Shown here: piece by piece, positions 35,017 through 35,107 of the stretch
Layout of the letters: the number at the start of each line of letters is the position of its first letter
Numbering within the stretch: the first letter of the stretch is position 1
Assembly: GCF_023284005.1 (NCBI RefSeq)
Contig: NZ_JAKIKS010000056.1
Coordinates: 1 to 35,107, forward strand
Origin: Shewanella surugensis
GTDB lineage: Bacteria > Pseudomonadota > Gammaproteobacteria > Enterobacterales > Shewanellaceae
Reading direction: 5' to 3'
Length of the DNA: 35,107 bases
The notes under the pieces: model-generated
Databases searched by the model: none
Told to the model about the DNA's origin: nothing
Seen by the model: only the letters and a program-made list of their open reading frames with translations
Made by a program: the position numbers and the translations under genes

Positions 35017-35094
35017 CTCGCATAGGTTTCACCTATACCGCGGTATAGGTAGGCTCAAGTCTCGACCAAAAGACAGGAGAGCAACCTATGCGAG
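35017..35094 (+). promoter_or_regulatory. structured TnpA leader that can hide the start codon
   Basis: ctcgcataggtt (35017-35028) is exactly complementary to aacctatgcgag (35083-35094), which includes the TnpA ATG. Between the arms lies a perfect 20-bp palindrome, acctatacc-gc-ggtataggt (35031-35050), and the ribosome site GGAGAG (35075-35080). IS200 is known to limit transposase translation by leader structure; this leader appears to use start-codon sequestration. Confidence 0.6.
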
Positions 35095-35107
35095 ACCCTA
35101 AGAGTTT
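35088..35107 (+). CDS. tnpA: IS200-type transposase TnpA (first codons only)
   Basis: ATG 35088 opens M-R-D-P-K-S at the window end, preceded by GGAGAG 8 bases upstream. IS200-type TnpA proteins commonly begin with M-R/G-D-x-K-S-L. Only six complete codons are available, so the call rests on these, the ribosome site and the IS-like structure upstream. Confidence 0.6.

Larger units (their letters stand above)
34990..35107 (+). mobile_element. left end of an IS200/IS605-type insertion sequence (partial)
   Basis: A perfect 7-bp hairpin (ccccggc 34997-35003, gccgggg 35007-35013, loop tct) stands just inside the junction with AT-rich host DNA. It is followed by structured leader sequence and the start of a TnpA-like reading frame at the window edge. 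Subterminal hairpins instead of terminal inverted repeats are typical of IS200/IS605 elements, moved by a Y1 transposase. The exact outer boundary and the right end cannot be seen. Confidence 0.7.

Overview
The window looks like chromosomal DNA of a low-GC marine gammaproteobacterium, most like Shewanella or a close relative. This rests on recognised proteins and gene order, not on a search. The order fadI-fadJ ... sixA / smrB / prmB-aroC ... yfcL follows the Escherichia coli fadI/fadJ/sixA/smrB/prmB/aroC/yfcL neighbourhood. The MoxR/DUF58/DUF4381/BatA/BatB operon divergent from fadI, and many c-di-GMP proteins, are typical of Shewanella.

Layout. (1) 1-5033, minus strand: a tightly coupled moxR-DUF58-DUF4381-batA-batB operon (envelope/stress VWA system). 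batB runs off the left edge inside a 27-bp tandem repeat. (2) 5034-8893, plus strand: fadI-fadJ, the anaerobic-type beta-oxidation trifunctional complex, with a FadR-like operator over a candidate promoter and a strong terminator after fadJ. (3) 8894-16.2 kb: accessory DNA between fadJ and the M16 peptidase/sixA block. It holds a full-length second fadI copy that has lost a catalytic His, an SGNH esterase behind it, a perfect 16-bp inverted repeat, a 59-codon secreted-peptide ORF, and a two-component-type beta-propeller GGDEF-EAL gene split by one missing base in a homopolymer. (4) 16.5-25.3 kb: a conserved housekeeping block with an M16 insulinase-like peptidase (minus), sixA, smrB (minus), prmB, aroC, a COG3199 NAD-kinase-like gene, yfcL and a SpoU-type RNA methyltransferase. 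(5) 25.3-29 kb: a small hypothetical gene, a multi-TM dCache diguanylate cyclase and an EntD-type phosphopantetheinyl transferase, all on the minus strand. (6) 29-31.7 kb: a P1B-4-type metal ATPase (SPC and HEGST motifs) followed by a double zinc-ribbon protein, with a clear terminator. (7) 32.1-34.9 kb: two divergent secreted proteins, a YHYH-domain protein and a His-rich GHAH protein. (8) 34.99 kb to the right edge: the left end of an IS200/IS605-type element with the first codons of its TnpA.

How they work together. FadI/FadJ degrade acyl-CoA and are probably controlled by FadR. The second thiolase is not in their transcription unit and is unlikely to do normal thiolysis, so its pairing with an acyl-transferring or esterase-type SGNH enzyme is the most unusual locus here. 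Two c-di-GMP enzymes (one DGC, one dual-domain but frameshifted) give the region a signalling theme. The SixA phosphatase could act on an HPt phosphorelay. No tRNA, rRNA or CRISPR array was seen.
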